The position numbers were made by a program, and so were the translations under genes. A stretch of DNA of 10,082 bases from Spirosomataceae bacterium (lineage in GTDB: Bacteria > Bacteroidota > Bacteroidia > Cytophagales > Spirosomataceae), in contig JANQUM010000079.1 in NCBI GenBank assembly GCA_030731175.1, forward strand, positions 1 to 10,082. The letters run 5' to 3'. The notes beneath the pieces were generated by a model. That model was not told the origin of the DNA. It made no database searches and saw only the letters and a program-made list of their open reading frames with translations. How positions within the stretch are numbered: position 1 is the stretch's first letter; every line of letters starts with the position of its first letter. Positions 1-7,107 of the stretch are shown piece after piece.

Positions 1-14
1 ACGTATAGTTTTAT

Positions 15-566
15 CTAAATCAGTGTTGTTAATAGCCCATTCTTTATTTCTTTTGGGCGAATACCAAAGCTCGGCACGTCTGATAAAATAACGAGCGTAT
101 CCAAGCCAGCGTCGGCACACCGCTGCAAAATCTTACCCCTAAGCTCCTCTTCTTTAGGATGATATAGTTGAAACCACGCATTACCTTCGGTAATTTCTGC
201 TACCGTTTCGATACTCGCCGTTCCGACAGTACTCAGTATAAACGGAATATTATAATCAAAGGCGGCTTTCGCTAAAATTTCGGTGGCTTTTGGCCAAATT
301 AGACCCTGCAAGCCGATCGGCGAAATACCGAACGGGGCATCGTACGTTTTCCCAAAAAGTTCAGTTTGCATTGATACGCCGCCGTACTCCCGCAAATAAT
401 AAGGCTTCAATTCTACTTCCCGAATTTCACGGGTATTTTTTCGCAGGTTATCTTCGGTATTGCAGCCGCCATCAACGTACTCAAACGCAAACCGAGGAAT
501 GCGTTGGCGGGTGCGTTCCCGCAGGTGATCAATTGATGGATATTCAGAATTTATTAAGCTGCTCAT
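15..566 (-). pseudogene. FMN-dependent alpha-hydroxy-acid dehydrogenase (lactate/glycolate oxidase family), truncated after 183 residues
   Basis: This is the N-terminal half of an enzyme that oxidises 2-hydroxy acids such as L-lactate or glycolate to 2-oxo acids using FMN in a TIM barrel. Visible family features are the N-terminal F-x-Y-x-x-G-G segment at residues 28-34, the conserved block around 79-88 (FGISPIGLQG), the T-V-G-T-A-S FMN-phosphate region at 113-118, WFQLY at 131-135 (Y135 matches the active-site tyrosine) and D-V-P-x-x-G-x-R at 163-170. Family members run to about 350-390 residues; here the match stops just after the N-G at 176-177, and a TAG follows six codons later. The C-terminal half with the catalytic Lys, His and Arg is missing, so the product should be inactive. 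No other frame of the remaining 5' bases resumes the family sequence obviously. It starts with ATG 56 bp downstream of the monooxygenase gene and probably shares its transcript. Frameshift, deletion or assembly error cannot be told apart here. Confidence 0.72.
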
Positions 567-622
567 TGAGTTAAAGTTTAGTACTTCTAAATAATAGAGG
601 GGGAATTCAAATTGGCACTTTT

Positions 623-1924
623 CTAAGAAACCTTCGTTCGTTTAATTTCTCGCTCAATACTCGCTTTGTACGGATGAAAATCTACTTGCAGCGTGTGCCT
701 TTTTGATTCTTTGTACCGCTTTTTTACCTTTTCCGCATCTTGCTGAATAGCAGCATTCATTTCGGATTTAGCAGGTAGTTTACACTCGCCTTTTATCAAT
801 TTTGCTACCCATTTTGACTGCACTTCGGCGAGCGGCATAATTGCTCCGAGCGGCTGCACTAGAGCTAAGAAAAACAGGTTTTGATATTCGGGATGAATAA
901 CCCGACGGTACAGCTCAATATGGTTAGTTTCTTCCACATCAAAATCAGGAATATGCTTTAAAAAAGGAAACGAAACTTTATAACCCGTGGCGTAAATAAT
1001 GGTATCAAAATCTTGCTCCGAACTGTCTTGAAAAACCACCGTTTTTCCTCTAAATTCTTTAACATTCGGCTTGAAGGAAATCAAACCCCGACCCGCCACA
1101 TTTAGCAAATCTTGCGACAGCGTTGGGTGCTCACTTAATAGTGGTCTTTTAGGTTTTGGAACTCCGTAATCTTCTTGCTTTCCGTGGGCAAGCCAAAGCG
1201 TAACGGAAAGCAGTTTTCGTTGCAACCAAAGCGGTAATTTTGCGGTGAGCGGATTCGCCAAATCGTCAAAGGGCAAACTCCAAATCCAGTTGGGTGTAAT
1301 GTACGCTCCGCTTCGGGTAGAAATTGTTACTTTACCGGTATGTAAACGGGCGGCTTCACAGGCAATATCAACCGCCGAGTTTCCAATTCCTACAACCAAT
1401 ACATCTTTATCTTTTAGCTGCTCCGGTTCTTTGTAATAATGCGAGTGAATAACTTCGCCCGTAAATTCTCCAGCGAAAGCAGGTTCGGGAAATCGGGGAT
1501 TCCAATGATGCCCGTTTGCGACTATAACGTATTGATAATCAATATATTTACCGTTATCTAATTTTACCGAAAATGTTCCGTCTGGTTTTGTTTTTACTTC
1601 CACTACTGACGTATTGAAAACAATATTTTCCCGAATATTGAAATGCTCTACGTAGTCTTCAAAATACTTGATGATGTGCGAATGATGCGGAAACATCGGG
1701 TAGTCATCAGGCATCGGAAAGTCAGCGTAAGCCATCACTTTACGGTTAGTATTTATGTGCAGCGAACGGTACGCCGAAGACACGCCGTTATCGTTATTAA
1801 ATCGCCAGTTACCGCCAATGTCCGATCCCTTTTCGTAGCAATCAAACTCGATTCCATTTTCTTTCAATGTTTTGGCGGCAACAATTCCCGTTGATCCCGC
1901 TCCTATTATGCAGACTTTTTTCAC
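623..1924 (-). CDS. Flavin-containing monooxygenase-like NAD(P)-binding flavoprotein
   Basis: This 433-residue protein is a probable FAD- and NADPH-dependent monooxygenase that would hydroxylate a soft nucleophile or ketone; the substrate is unknown. The FAD-binding GxGxxG is at residues 8-13 (GAGSTG), followed by the E31 expected to bind the ribose and G-G-N-W at 37-40. The FMO signature F-x-G-x-x-x-H-x-x-x-(Y/F) appears in modified form at 154-164 (FTGEVIHSHYY). The second, NADP-binding Rossmann motif is GIGNSA at 179-184, and the ATGY motif at 312-315 is typical of the family's C-terminal part. Length is normal for bacterial and plant-like FMOs, with no signal peptide, so it is cytoplasmic. 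The start is GTG, not ATG: an in-frame TAA sits two codons upstream and the GxGxxG motif starts seven codons in, so no other start works. It lies 20 bp after the GDSL hydrolase gene and is probably co-transcribed with it. Confidence 0.88.
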   Translation of the reverse strand: MKKVCIIGAGSTGIVAAKTLKENGIEFDCYEKGSDIGGNWRFNNDNGVSSAYRSLHINTNRKVMAYADFPMPDDYPMFPHHSHIIKYFEDYVEHFNIRENIVFNTSVVEVKTKPDGTFSVKLDNGKYIDYQYVIVANGHHWNPRFPEPAFAGEFTGEVIHSHYYKEPEQLKDKDVLVVGIGNSAVDIACEAARLHTGKVTISTRSGAYITPNWIWSLPFDDLANPLTAKLPLWLQRKLLSVTLWLAHGKQEDYGVPKPKRPLLSEHPTLSQDLLNVAGRGLISFKPNVKEFRGKTVVFQDSSEQDFDTIIYATGYKVSFPFLKHIPDFDVEETNHIELYRRVIHPEYQNLFFLALVQPLGAIMPLAEVQSKWVAKLIKGECKLPAKSEMNAAIQQDAEKVKKRYKESKRHTLQVDFHPYKASIEREIKRTKVS

Positions 1925-1944
1925 TTTTTAAGTTTTAGTTTTAG

Positions 1945-2790
1945 TCAGTTTTCTCTGGTATTTTTCAGCTCTCCGCTTACCAATTCGGCAATCATTTTTC
2001 CTGAAATAGAATTTTGATGAAGAAAGTCAGGGCTTAATTTTGTTTTGTTTGAACGGCTGATTTCGTCCCAGGATTTGCCGAACCAATAATGCTTCATGAT
2101 AGATAAATTCAAGAGGTAAAAGTAGCTACTGAATTTGTATTTTGTTTGCGAGGGAAATTGCTCTAAATATGCTTTTTGCTGCTCGAATAAAGGCAAGTAA
2201 ATTAGACCATTTTTCTCCGCAATTTCTTTGATAATACTATTATACGCCGCCACTGATTTATTTTCTTCACTTTCCAAGTTTTCACCCATCAACGGCAACG
2301 ACATTAGTGATATTTCCGCTTGCGTTTCTCCCGATAACCTGTCCACAATTTCTTCGTAATTGCGTTTAAAAGAAACGATAGATGGCACTTCGCCTTCAAT
2401 TAATCTGCCCGTTTTTTGGTAACGCTTCAGCGAAGATTTAGCAAAAGTTGCGTTCAAATCATTCGTGCCAATTAGTACATTTATAAAGTTGGGTTTGCAG
2501 GCAATTACGTCTTCAATTCGATGTAGCAAAGTGAACGTCAAGTCAGAATTCCTACCCGCATTTACGAGTTGAAAATCGGGTAAATTTTTCTCCAAATCTG
2601 CCACCCAATTATAACTCACATTTCCGTGCGTATTGCTATCGCCAAAACAAACCACAATTGGTTTTCCGTTTTGAAACTTAGCCCTGTTTTCAGTAATTGG
2701 AAAGGTTTCGGGAATGTGCTTTACAACTTTATCACGCAAACGTGAATATAAGAAAAATACAATTAATAATACAAGGAAAAGGTACAGCAT
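1945..2790 (-). CDS. Membrane-anchored SGNH/GDSL-family hydrolase
   Basis: This 281-residue protein belongs to the SGNH hydrolase superfamily, serine esterases, lipases or acyl/acetyl-ester hydrolases. Residues 1-15 form one hydrophobic helix (MLYLFLVLLIVFFLY) followed by basic residues, so it is likely an N-terminal anchor; there is no lipobox cysteine. The superfamily blocks are in order: block I GDSNTHG at 50-56 with nucleophile S52, block II glycine G79 in NAGR, block III GTND at 108-111 with N110, and block V D-F-L-H at 255-258 giving the catalytic Asp and His. The catalytic set is therefore complete. It is the first gene of the leftward group (hydrolase, monooxygenase, alpha-hydroxy-acid dehydrogenase). 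Substrate is not predictable; lipid, polysaccharide O-acetyl and small ester substrates are all known in this superfamily. Which side of the membrane the domain occupies is uncertain, because the anchor has few positive charges before it and several after it (R17, R19, K21), which favours a cytoplasmic domain. Confidence 0.85.
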   Translation of the reverse strand: MLYLFLVLLIVFFLYSRLRDKVVKHIPETFPITENRAKFQNGKPIVVCFGDSNTHGNVSYNWVADLEKNLPDFQLVNAGRNSDLTFTLLHRIEDVIACKPNFINVLIGTNDLNATFAKSSLKRYQKTGRLIEGEVPSIVSFKRNYEEIVDRLSGETQAEISLMSLPLMGENLESEENKSVAAYNSIIKEIAEKNGLIYLPLFEQQKAYLEQFPSQTKYKFSSYFYLLNLSIMKHYWFGKSWDEISRSNKTKLSPDFLHQNSISGKMIAELVSGELKNTREN

Positions 2791-2816
2791 TGCGGGGCGT
2801 TAAAAAGTGTTAAACC

Positions 2817-2848
2817 TTTGAGATACGGTGATTTAAGACTTACTTTCG
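2817..2848 (+). promoter_or_regulatory. Candidate Bacteroidota-type promoter for the two-component genes
   Basis: TTTG at 2817-2820 is followed, after exactly 20 bases, by TACTTTCG at 2841-2848. The Bacteroidota consensus is TTTG around -33 and TAnnTTTG around -7, so the fit is one mismatch in the -7 box with normal spacing. Transcription would begin a few bases after 2848, giving a leader of about 60 nt before the kinase ATG at 2916. It is a motif match only. Confidence 0.45.
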
Positions 2849-2876
2849 TAAACCTAATTACGTAAATATCTTACAA
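2849..2876 (-). promoter_or_regulatory. Weak candidate promoter for the leftward hydrolase-monooxygenase group
   Basis: On the minus strand, TTG at 2876-2874 is followed after 17 bases by TAGGTTTA at 2856-2849, one mismatch from TAnnTTTG. It directly abuts the -7 box of the rightward candidate promoter (2841-2848). Such short degenerate motifs are common in AT-rich DNA, so support is low. Confidence 0.25.
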
Positions 2877-2915
2877 TTTAGGCGAAATAAAAGACTTTGA
2901 AACGGCATCTTAGCT

Positions 2916-4817
2916 ATGAATAACAAATTTAGGACATTGGTTGGGCTGATGATACTGGCGATGGTCGGTCTCGTAACCTTTCAATGGTACTGGATCGAAA
3001 CGGGCATCCGTACCAAAGAAGCCCAATTTGACCGCAACGTTATGGAAGCCATGCAGGCAACTATCCGAAATATTGAGCGGCAAGAGGTTATTTTTTTGGC
3101 GAAGCAACACCTCAAAAGTCAGGAAGAAGAAACACGGCTTCGGGAACTTACCGAACTGAAACCACCACCTCACAAACGAACCAAAAATCTAAGAAAGCCA
3201 TTACCAAAACCCGCTCCGAAACTTGCCGAACTTCGACCCGACAGTTTGCCAAATACGAGTGGTGGCGGAAACCCGATTTACGTATCAGGAAATTCAGAAT
3301 ATACCGTCAGAATGAATGTTCAACCTGACGGACACCGTGCCGAACTTTCTGTAATGCCCGAGCAGGGGCTGCGACGCATTCGGCAGCAGCTAAGGCAGCA
3401 GCAAATGCAAAATAATAATCAAAGAAGTCAGCAAGACATTGCTAATCAACAAATTATCGACGAGTTTTTCAATCAATTTGACGCTCAAGTGATGAGTATG
3501 CAATACGACATGGAGCGTATGTTTATGGCAGTTCCGTACGCTTACCGAGCGGGAAATTTTTACCCTGTAATTTACAACACTAACCGTAAAAGTACGCTTG
3601 CAGACAAGCCCAATAGTACGAAAGAAGTTGCCGCTTTGCCACTTCCCCAAAAAACGAAAAGCATCAACCCGAAAATGGAACCTAACTCATTTACGGTGGA
3701 AGAGAAATTCCAAAAAACGAAAGATAAAGCAAGTTTAATGAAAGACGTTTTTGCGGATTTCATGCGGGGTGAACGCAACATTTTTGAACGCCTCAACCAA
3801 ACAATGCTCGATACGCTTCTCAGAACCGAACTCACCAGCCGGGGCATTACAATACCGTTTGAATACGGCGTAAAAAACAACGACAAAATGCTGTTTACTT
3901 CGTACGCCCTCAACTACGACCCATCACTGCTCGAAAAAGCCTATAATGTGCGTCTTTTCCCGAACGATTCGCACCCGCAGAATCAATACTTGTATGTCTA
4001 TTTTGACGGAAAAGAAGGCTTCATTATCAATAATATGTGGTCCGTTTTTGGCAGTTCGTTCCTGCTAATACTCGTTGTGGGCGGCATATTTTACACCTCG
4101 ATGGCGACCATCATGCGACAGAAGAAATTATCGGTCATCAAAAATGATTTCATCAATAACATGACGCACGAGTTCAAAACACCCATTTCTACCATCTCGC
4201 TCGCCATTCAAGTTTTGAAAGATAAGAGCATCGCAAAAGACGCTGAGAAATCTGAGCGTTATCTCGGAATAATACAAAACGAAAACCACCGTCTCGGAAC
4301 GCAAGTTGAGAAAGTTTTGCAAATGGCACAACTCGATAAGGGCGACGTCCAAATGAATTTTACAGCGGTAAATATGCACGAAATAGTTGAGCAGGTTTTG
4401 GCAAATATTGGTGTGCAAATTGAACAAAAAAACGGACTTGTAAACTTAGAACTCGACGCTGATAACGACCAAGTTTGGGCGGACGAAGTTCACCTCACAA
4501 ATATCATTTATAACCTGCTGGATAATGCCAATAAATACTCGCCCGAACAGCCCGAAATCACGATTACTACCACCAACACGCCGAGTGGGTTGAGTATTAA
4601 AATCAGTGATAAGGGAATTGGAATGTCAAAAGAGCAACTTGATAAGATTTTTGACAAATTTTACCGCGTACCAACGGGTAACGTCCACGACGTAAAAGGT
4701 TTCGGTTTAGGTTTGAGCTACGTCAAAAAAATGGTAGATTGGCACAGCGGAAGCATCAATGTTTCAAGCAAATTAAATGAAGGAACAACACTTGAAATTA
4801 TTTTACCGAATCAGTAA
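2916..4817 (+). CDS. rprX: Sensor histidine kinase, RprX-like, with large extracytoplasmic sensor region
   Basis: This 633-residue inner-membrane kinase would sense an envelope or external signal and phosphorylate the response regulator encoded next. Transmembrane helices are near residues 7-25 and 374-397, enclosing about 345 extracytoplasmic residues. That region holds a Pro/Lys/Arg-rich stretch (82-113) and a Gln/Asn-rich stretch (151-182) before a more ordered part (about 265-372). No HAMP domain is seen; the second helix leads straight into the dimerisation domain. The phosphoacceptor is H418 in MTHEFKTP, with E419 and T422 forming the E-x-x-T phosphatase motif. The ATPase domain shows the N box (N533 to N537 within NLLDNANK), G1 DKGIGM at 565-570, F box FDKFY at 579-583 and G2 GFGLGL at 595-600, so all catalytic boxes are intact. 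The kinase core resembles Bacteroides RprX as I recall it; the symbol is by similarity, not orthology. It follows a divergent 125-bp gap and is 141 bp from the regulator gene. Confidence 0.88.
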   Translation: MNNKFRTLVGLMILAMVGLVTFQWYWIETGIRTKEAQFDRNVMEAMQATIRNIERQEVIFLAKQHLKSQEEETRLRELTELKPPPHKRTKNLRKPLPKPAPKLAELRPDSLPNTSGGGNPIYVSGNSEYTVRMNVQPDGHRAELSVMPEQGLRRIRQQLRQQQMQNNNQRSQQDIANQQIIDEFFNQFDAQVMSMQYDMERMFMAVPYAYRAGNFYPVIYNTNRKSTLADKPNSTKEVAALPLPQKTKSINPKMEPNSFTVEEKFQKTKDKASLMKDVFADFMRGERNIFERLNQTMLDTLLRTELTSRGITIPFEYGVKNNDKMLFTSYALNYDPSLLEKAYNVRLFPNDSHPQNQYLYVYFDGKEGFIINNMWSVFGSSFLLILVVGGIFYTSMATIMRQKKLSVIKNDFINNMTHEFKTPISTISLAIQVLKDKSIAKDAEKSERYLGIIQNENHRLGTQVEKVLQMAQLDKGDVQMNFTAVNMHEIVEQVLANIGVQIEQKNGLVNLELDADNDQVWADEVHLTNIIYNLLDNANKYSPEQPEITITTTNTPSGLSIKISDKGIGMSKEQLDKIFDKFYRVPTGNVHDVKGFGLGLSYVKKMVDWHSGSINVSSKLNEGTTLEIILPNQ

Positions 4818-4958
4818 CTTGTGAATGGGCAAATTGCGAATTAGCGAACGCTTTTAAAGCCGGGGCTTTCTATATTGTCCGTTTTCTAAATTATTTCTCT
4901 AATATACAAACAAGCGAGTCTCCAATCTCGCATCTCACTTCTACAATTTATTTCATAA
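4818..4958 (+). other. 141-bp kinase-regulator gap with small GC-containing hairpin
   Basis: Partner kinase and regulator genes often overlap or nearly touch, but here they are 141 bp apart. The gap holds an inverted repeat, AAAGC at 4856-4860 and GCTTT at 4865-4869 around the loop CGGG, which can also be drawn as a 6-bp stem with a 2-base loop. It is followed by only moderately T-rich sequence, so it may be a weak terminator, attenuator or processing site, or nothing. I see no clear TAnnTTTG element in front of the regulator and no reading frame. Confidence 0.4.
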
Positions 4959-5642
4959 ATGAAAATACTCCTCGCTGAAGACGACCCGAATTTAGGGATG
5001 TTATTACAAGAATACCTAACCGTAAAAGGTTATAAAACCGACCTCGCCAAAGATGGCAACGAAGGTCTGGATAAATTTATGTCGGGTACTTACGAAATGT
5101 GTATTTTAGACGTAATGATGCCGAAAAAAGACGGTTTTGCGTTGGCGAAAGAAATAAGAATGAAAAACCCCGACGTTCCGATTATCTTTTTGACCGCAAA
5201 AGCGATGAAAGAAGACACGCTACAAGGATTTCGGGCGGGAGCGGATGATTATATGACGAAGCCGTTCGAGATGGAGGAGCTAATCATGCGGATGCAGGCA
5301 ATCATGCGGCGAATTGACAAAACCGAAACCGAAGTTGCCCCAAGCAAAGAAGTTGCCGTGGGCGAATATACCTTCGATACGCAAACCCAAACGCTCGTTT
5401 ATCCCGGCGAAGATTCTGTGAAACTTACAACAAAAGAAGCAGGATTATTAGAACTCTTTTCGCAGAATAAAAACAAGCCTGTGAGCCGCAGTTTCGCCCT
5501 GAAACTCATTTGGGGAGACGATACTTATTTCAACGCCCGAAGCATGGACGTGTACATCACCAAGCTCAGAAAGCACCTCAAAAAAGACGATTCTATCAAA
5601 ATTTTGAACCTTCACGGGGAAGGTTTTAAATTGATTTGTTAA
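4959..5642 (+). CDS. rprY: OmpR/PhoB-family response regulator, RprY-like
   Basis: This 227-residue transcription factor is the expected partner of the upstream histidine kinase. The receiver domain (residues about 2-116) carries the acidic pair D8/D9, phosphoacceptor D51 within ILDVMMPKKDG, T79 and K101 (KPF), all the conserved signalling residues. After a short linker, the winged-helix DNA-binding domain (about 132-227) has the recognition-helix sequence RSMDVYITKLRKHL at 194-207 and ends in the usual G-E-G-F-K-L wing. The receiver closely resembles Bacteroides and Porphyromonas RprY as I recall it, a regulator tied to stress responses there; the symbol is an inference from that resemblance. 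Targets are unknown, but the next genes downstream are mreBCD, making the cell-envelope apparatus a reasonable candidate. Its TAA lies inside an AT-rich hairpin that may end transcription. Confidence 0.9.
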   Translation: MKILLAEDDPNLGMLLQEYLTVKGYKTDLAKDGNEGLDKFMSGTYEMCILDVMMPKKDGFALAKEIRMKNPDVPIIFLTAKAMKEDTLQGFRAGADDYMTKPFEMEELIMRMQAIMRRIDKTETEVAPSKEVAVGEYTFDTQTQTLVYPGEDSVKLTTKEAGLLELFSQNKNKPVSRSFALKLIWGDDTYFNARSMDVYITKLRKHLKKDDSIKILNLHGEGFKLIC

Positions 5643-5650
5643 TCAATTTT
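5628..5650 (+). terminator. Candidate terminator hairpin spanning the response regulator stop codon
   Basis: AAATTGATT at 5628-5636 and AATCAATTT at 5641-5649 form a perfect 9-bp inverted repeat with the 4-base loop TGTT, ending in a TTTT run (5647-5650). The TAA (5640-5642) lies at the loop-stem edge. The stem has only two G-C pairs, so stability is low for a classical intrinsic terminator. If it works it would separate the two-component genes from mreB. Confidence 0.35.
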
Positions 5651-5978
5651 CAAATTTGGGTTCAATTCGTCAAATTCGAGGATTAGCCTACGTAGCAAAT
5701 TTACATCTCAACATCCACGATAAACGAGTGATAACAAATCACAACTTCAAAGAACTGATACTGTAGCTAACTTTCCCCACATTTCACCATAACTCGTATA
5801 TTTACAGCATTTTATAAGTAAAGTACCATAAGATTTAAGACCGTTTTAAGTTGTTGAAAAGTTTTGTTTAAAAAAGTTCGATATTTCACTAAAAAAAAGA
5901 TTTAGGCGGCTCATTTGCGAAGAATAGTTGTAATTTTGCAGCCATTATTTTAAAATGGATTAACAGACTTACGCTAAA
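5643..5978. other. 336-bp gene-free region upstream of mreB
   Basis: No plausible gene is visible in either strand of this AT-rich stretch. It holds short palindromes: CAAATTTG at 5651-5658, CTACGTAG at 5688-5695 and the inverted repeat GTGAT-N5-ATCAC at 5728-5742, which has the shape of a protein-binding dyad but matches no operator I can name. TATATTTA at 5797-5804 is one mismatch from a TAnnTTTG box, with TTTC 21 bases upstream, so a second, distal promoter is possible. The A/T-rich run at 5848-5900 precedes the better promoter element at 5931-5938. Confidence 0.5.
5914..5938 (+). promoter_or_regulatory. mreB: Candidate mreB promoter with perfect Bacteroidota -7 element
   Basis: TAATTTTG at 5931-5938 matches TAnnTTTG exactly and would place the transcript start about 35 nt before the mreB ATG. 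The only nearby TTTG (5914-5917) is 13 bases upstream of the box, shorter than the usual 17-23, so the -33 part is weak or absent. An A-rich run (5891-5900) lies further upstream. Confidence 0.5.
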
Positions 5979-7010
5979 ATGGCCGGATTATTTAGTTTTT
6001 TAACAAGCGATATTGCAATTGACTTGGGTACAGCAAATACCCTGATTATACATAAAGATAAAATCGTGGTGGACGAGCCGTCTATCATCGCCCTTGATAA
6101 AATAAGCGGGAAAGTACTCGCAATTGGTCACAAAGCGATGCAAATGCACGAAAAGACCAACGAAAACATTAAGACAATCCGCCCGTTAAAAGACGGTGTA
6201 ATTGCAGATTTTACAGCCGCTGAATTGATGATTCGCGGCATGATTAAAATGATTGACACCGGGCGAAATTTCTTCTTCTCGCCTTCTCATCGCATGGTTA
6301 TCTGTATTCCTTCGGGCATTACTGAAGTTGAAAAACGTGCCGTAAAAGACTCAGCAGAACACGCCGGAGCTAAAGAAGTTTACATGGTACACGAGCCAAT
6401 TGCCGCTGCTATCGGAATCGGTATCGACATTGAGCAACCAAACGGCTCAATGATCGTGGATATTGGCGGAGGAACAACCGAAATTGCCGTAATTGCCCTT
6501 TCGGGAATTGTCTGCGAAGCATCAGTACGCATAGCTGGAGACGTTTTCACACGCGACATCGTAGATTACATGCGTCGTGAGCACAACTTATTGATTGGAG
6601 AACGCTCGGCAGAATTTATCAAAATGCAAGTTGGTGCTGCCCTTCCTGATTTAGAAAATCCGCCTGCTGATATTGAAATCCGAGGACGGGATTTAATGAC
6701 CGGAATTCCGAAAGAAATCAAGGTTTCGTTTAGTGAGATTGCGTATTCTCTGGATAAATCAATCTCGAAAATCGAGGAAGCAATCATGCGGGCGTTAGAA
6801 ATGTCTCCGCCTGAGCTTTCTGCCGATATTTACGAAAACGGAATTTACCTAACAGGTGGTGGTGCGTTACTACACGGGCTTGATAAACGCCTGGAAGTAA
6901 AGACAAAACTACCAATCCACATTGCAGATGATCCACTTCGTGCCGTTGTGCGAGGAACGGGAGAAATCTTGAAAAATCTCGATAAATATGCGGCGGTCTT
7001 GGTTCAGTAA
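5979..7010 (+). CDS. mreB: Rod shape-determining actin-like protein MreB
   Basis: MreB is the bacterial actin that polymerises as membrane-bound filaments under the inner membrane and guides the elongasome that inserts new peptidoglycan. The 343-residue length is typical. The nucleotide-binding fold is clear: phosphate-1 loop DLGTANT at residues 15-21, the HEP motif at 138-140 whose E139 fits the catalytic glutamate, phosphate-2 loop DIGGGTTE at 161-168 and the adenosine motif LTGGGALL at 291-298. The N terminus MAGLFSFLTS is hydrophobic and matches the membrane-binding N terminus of many MreBs. The ATG chosen puts DLGTANT at the family-typical position; the earlier ATG at 5955 is followed at once by a stop. 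It heads mreBCD, but a strong hairpin in the 97-bp gap to mreC suggests expression of mreB may be partly separate. Confidence 0.97.
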   Translation: MAGLFSFLTSDIAIDLGTANTLIIHKDKIVVDEPSIIALDKISGKVLAIGHKAMQMHEKTNENIKTIRPLKDGVIADFTAAELMIRGMIKMIDTGRNFFFSPSHRMVICIPSGITEVEKRAVKDSAEHAGAKEVYMVHEPIAAAIGIGIDIEQPNGSMIVDIGGGTTEIAVIALSGIVCEASVRIAGDVFTRDIVDYMRREHNLLIGERSAEFIKMQVGAALPDLENPPADIEIRGRDLMTGIPKEIKVSFSEIAYSLDKSISKIEEAIMRALEMSPPELSADIYENGIYLTGGGALLHGLDKRLEVKTKLPIHIADDPLRAVVRGTGEILKNLDKYAAVLVQ

Positions 7011-7029
7011 ACTATTTCCTATTGGCATC

Positions 7030-7087
7030 AAGATTTCAAAAGACAAGTCGTTTTAATGAAAACAGCTTGTCTTTTGTCTAAAATCTT
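7030..7087 (+). terminator. Long imperfect hairpin between mreB and mreC (terminator, attenuator or mRNA-processing element)
   Basis: Three nested inverted repeats share one axis: AAGATTT (7030-7036) with AAATCTT (7081-7087), CAAAAGACAAG (7037-7047) with CTTGTCTTTTG (7066-7076), and GTTTT (7050-7054) with AAAAC (7059-7063) around the loop AATG. That is 23 paired bases, interrupted by a 2+2 internal loop and a 4-base bulge (TCTA, 7077-7080). The T-run is inside the 3' arm and there is no long U tract afterwards, so it is not a textbook terminator. It could partially terminate, protect the mreB mRNA 3' end, or be cut by RNase III. Confidence 0.55.
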
Positions 7088-7107
7088 ATATCTATTGTCT
7101 GAAAAAC

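Noticed and set aside
3572..3913. 113-codon minus-strand frame inside the kinase gene
   Set aside because: It lies wholly antisense to a clear histidine kinase and has no domain or independent start signal.
5728..5742. GTGAT-N5-ATCAC as a CRP/FNR-family site
   Set aside because: The spacing fits neither the CRP (TGTGA-N6-TCACA) nor the FNR (TTGAT-N4-ATCAA) pattern, so it is listed only as an unnamed dyad.
5848..5878. Three AAGTT copies upstream of mreB as an operator or direct-repeat array
   Set aside because: Spacing is uneven (11 and 15 bases) and such pentamers are expected by chance in AT-rich DNA.
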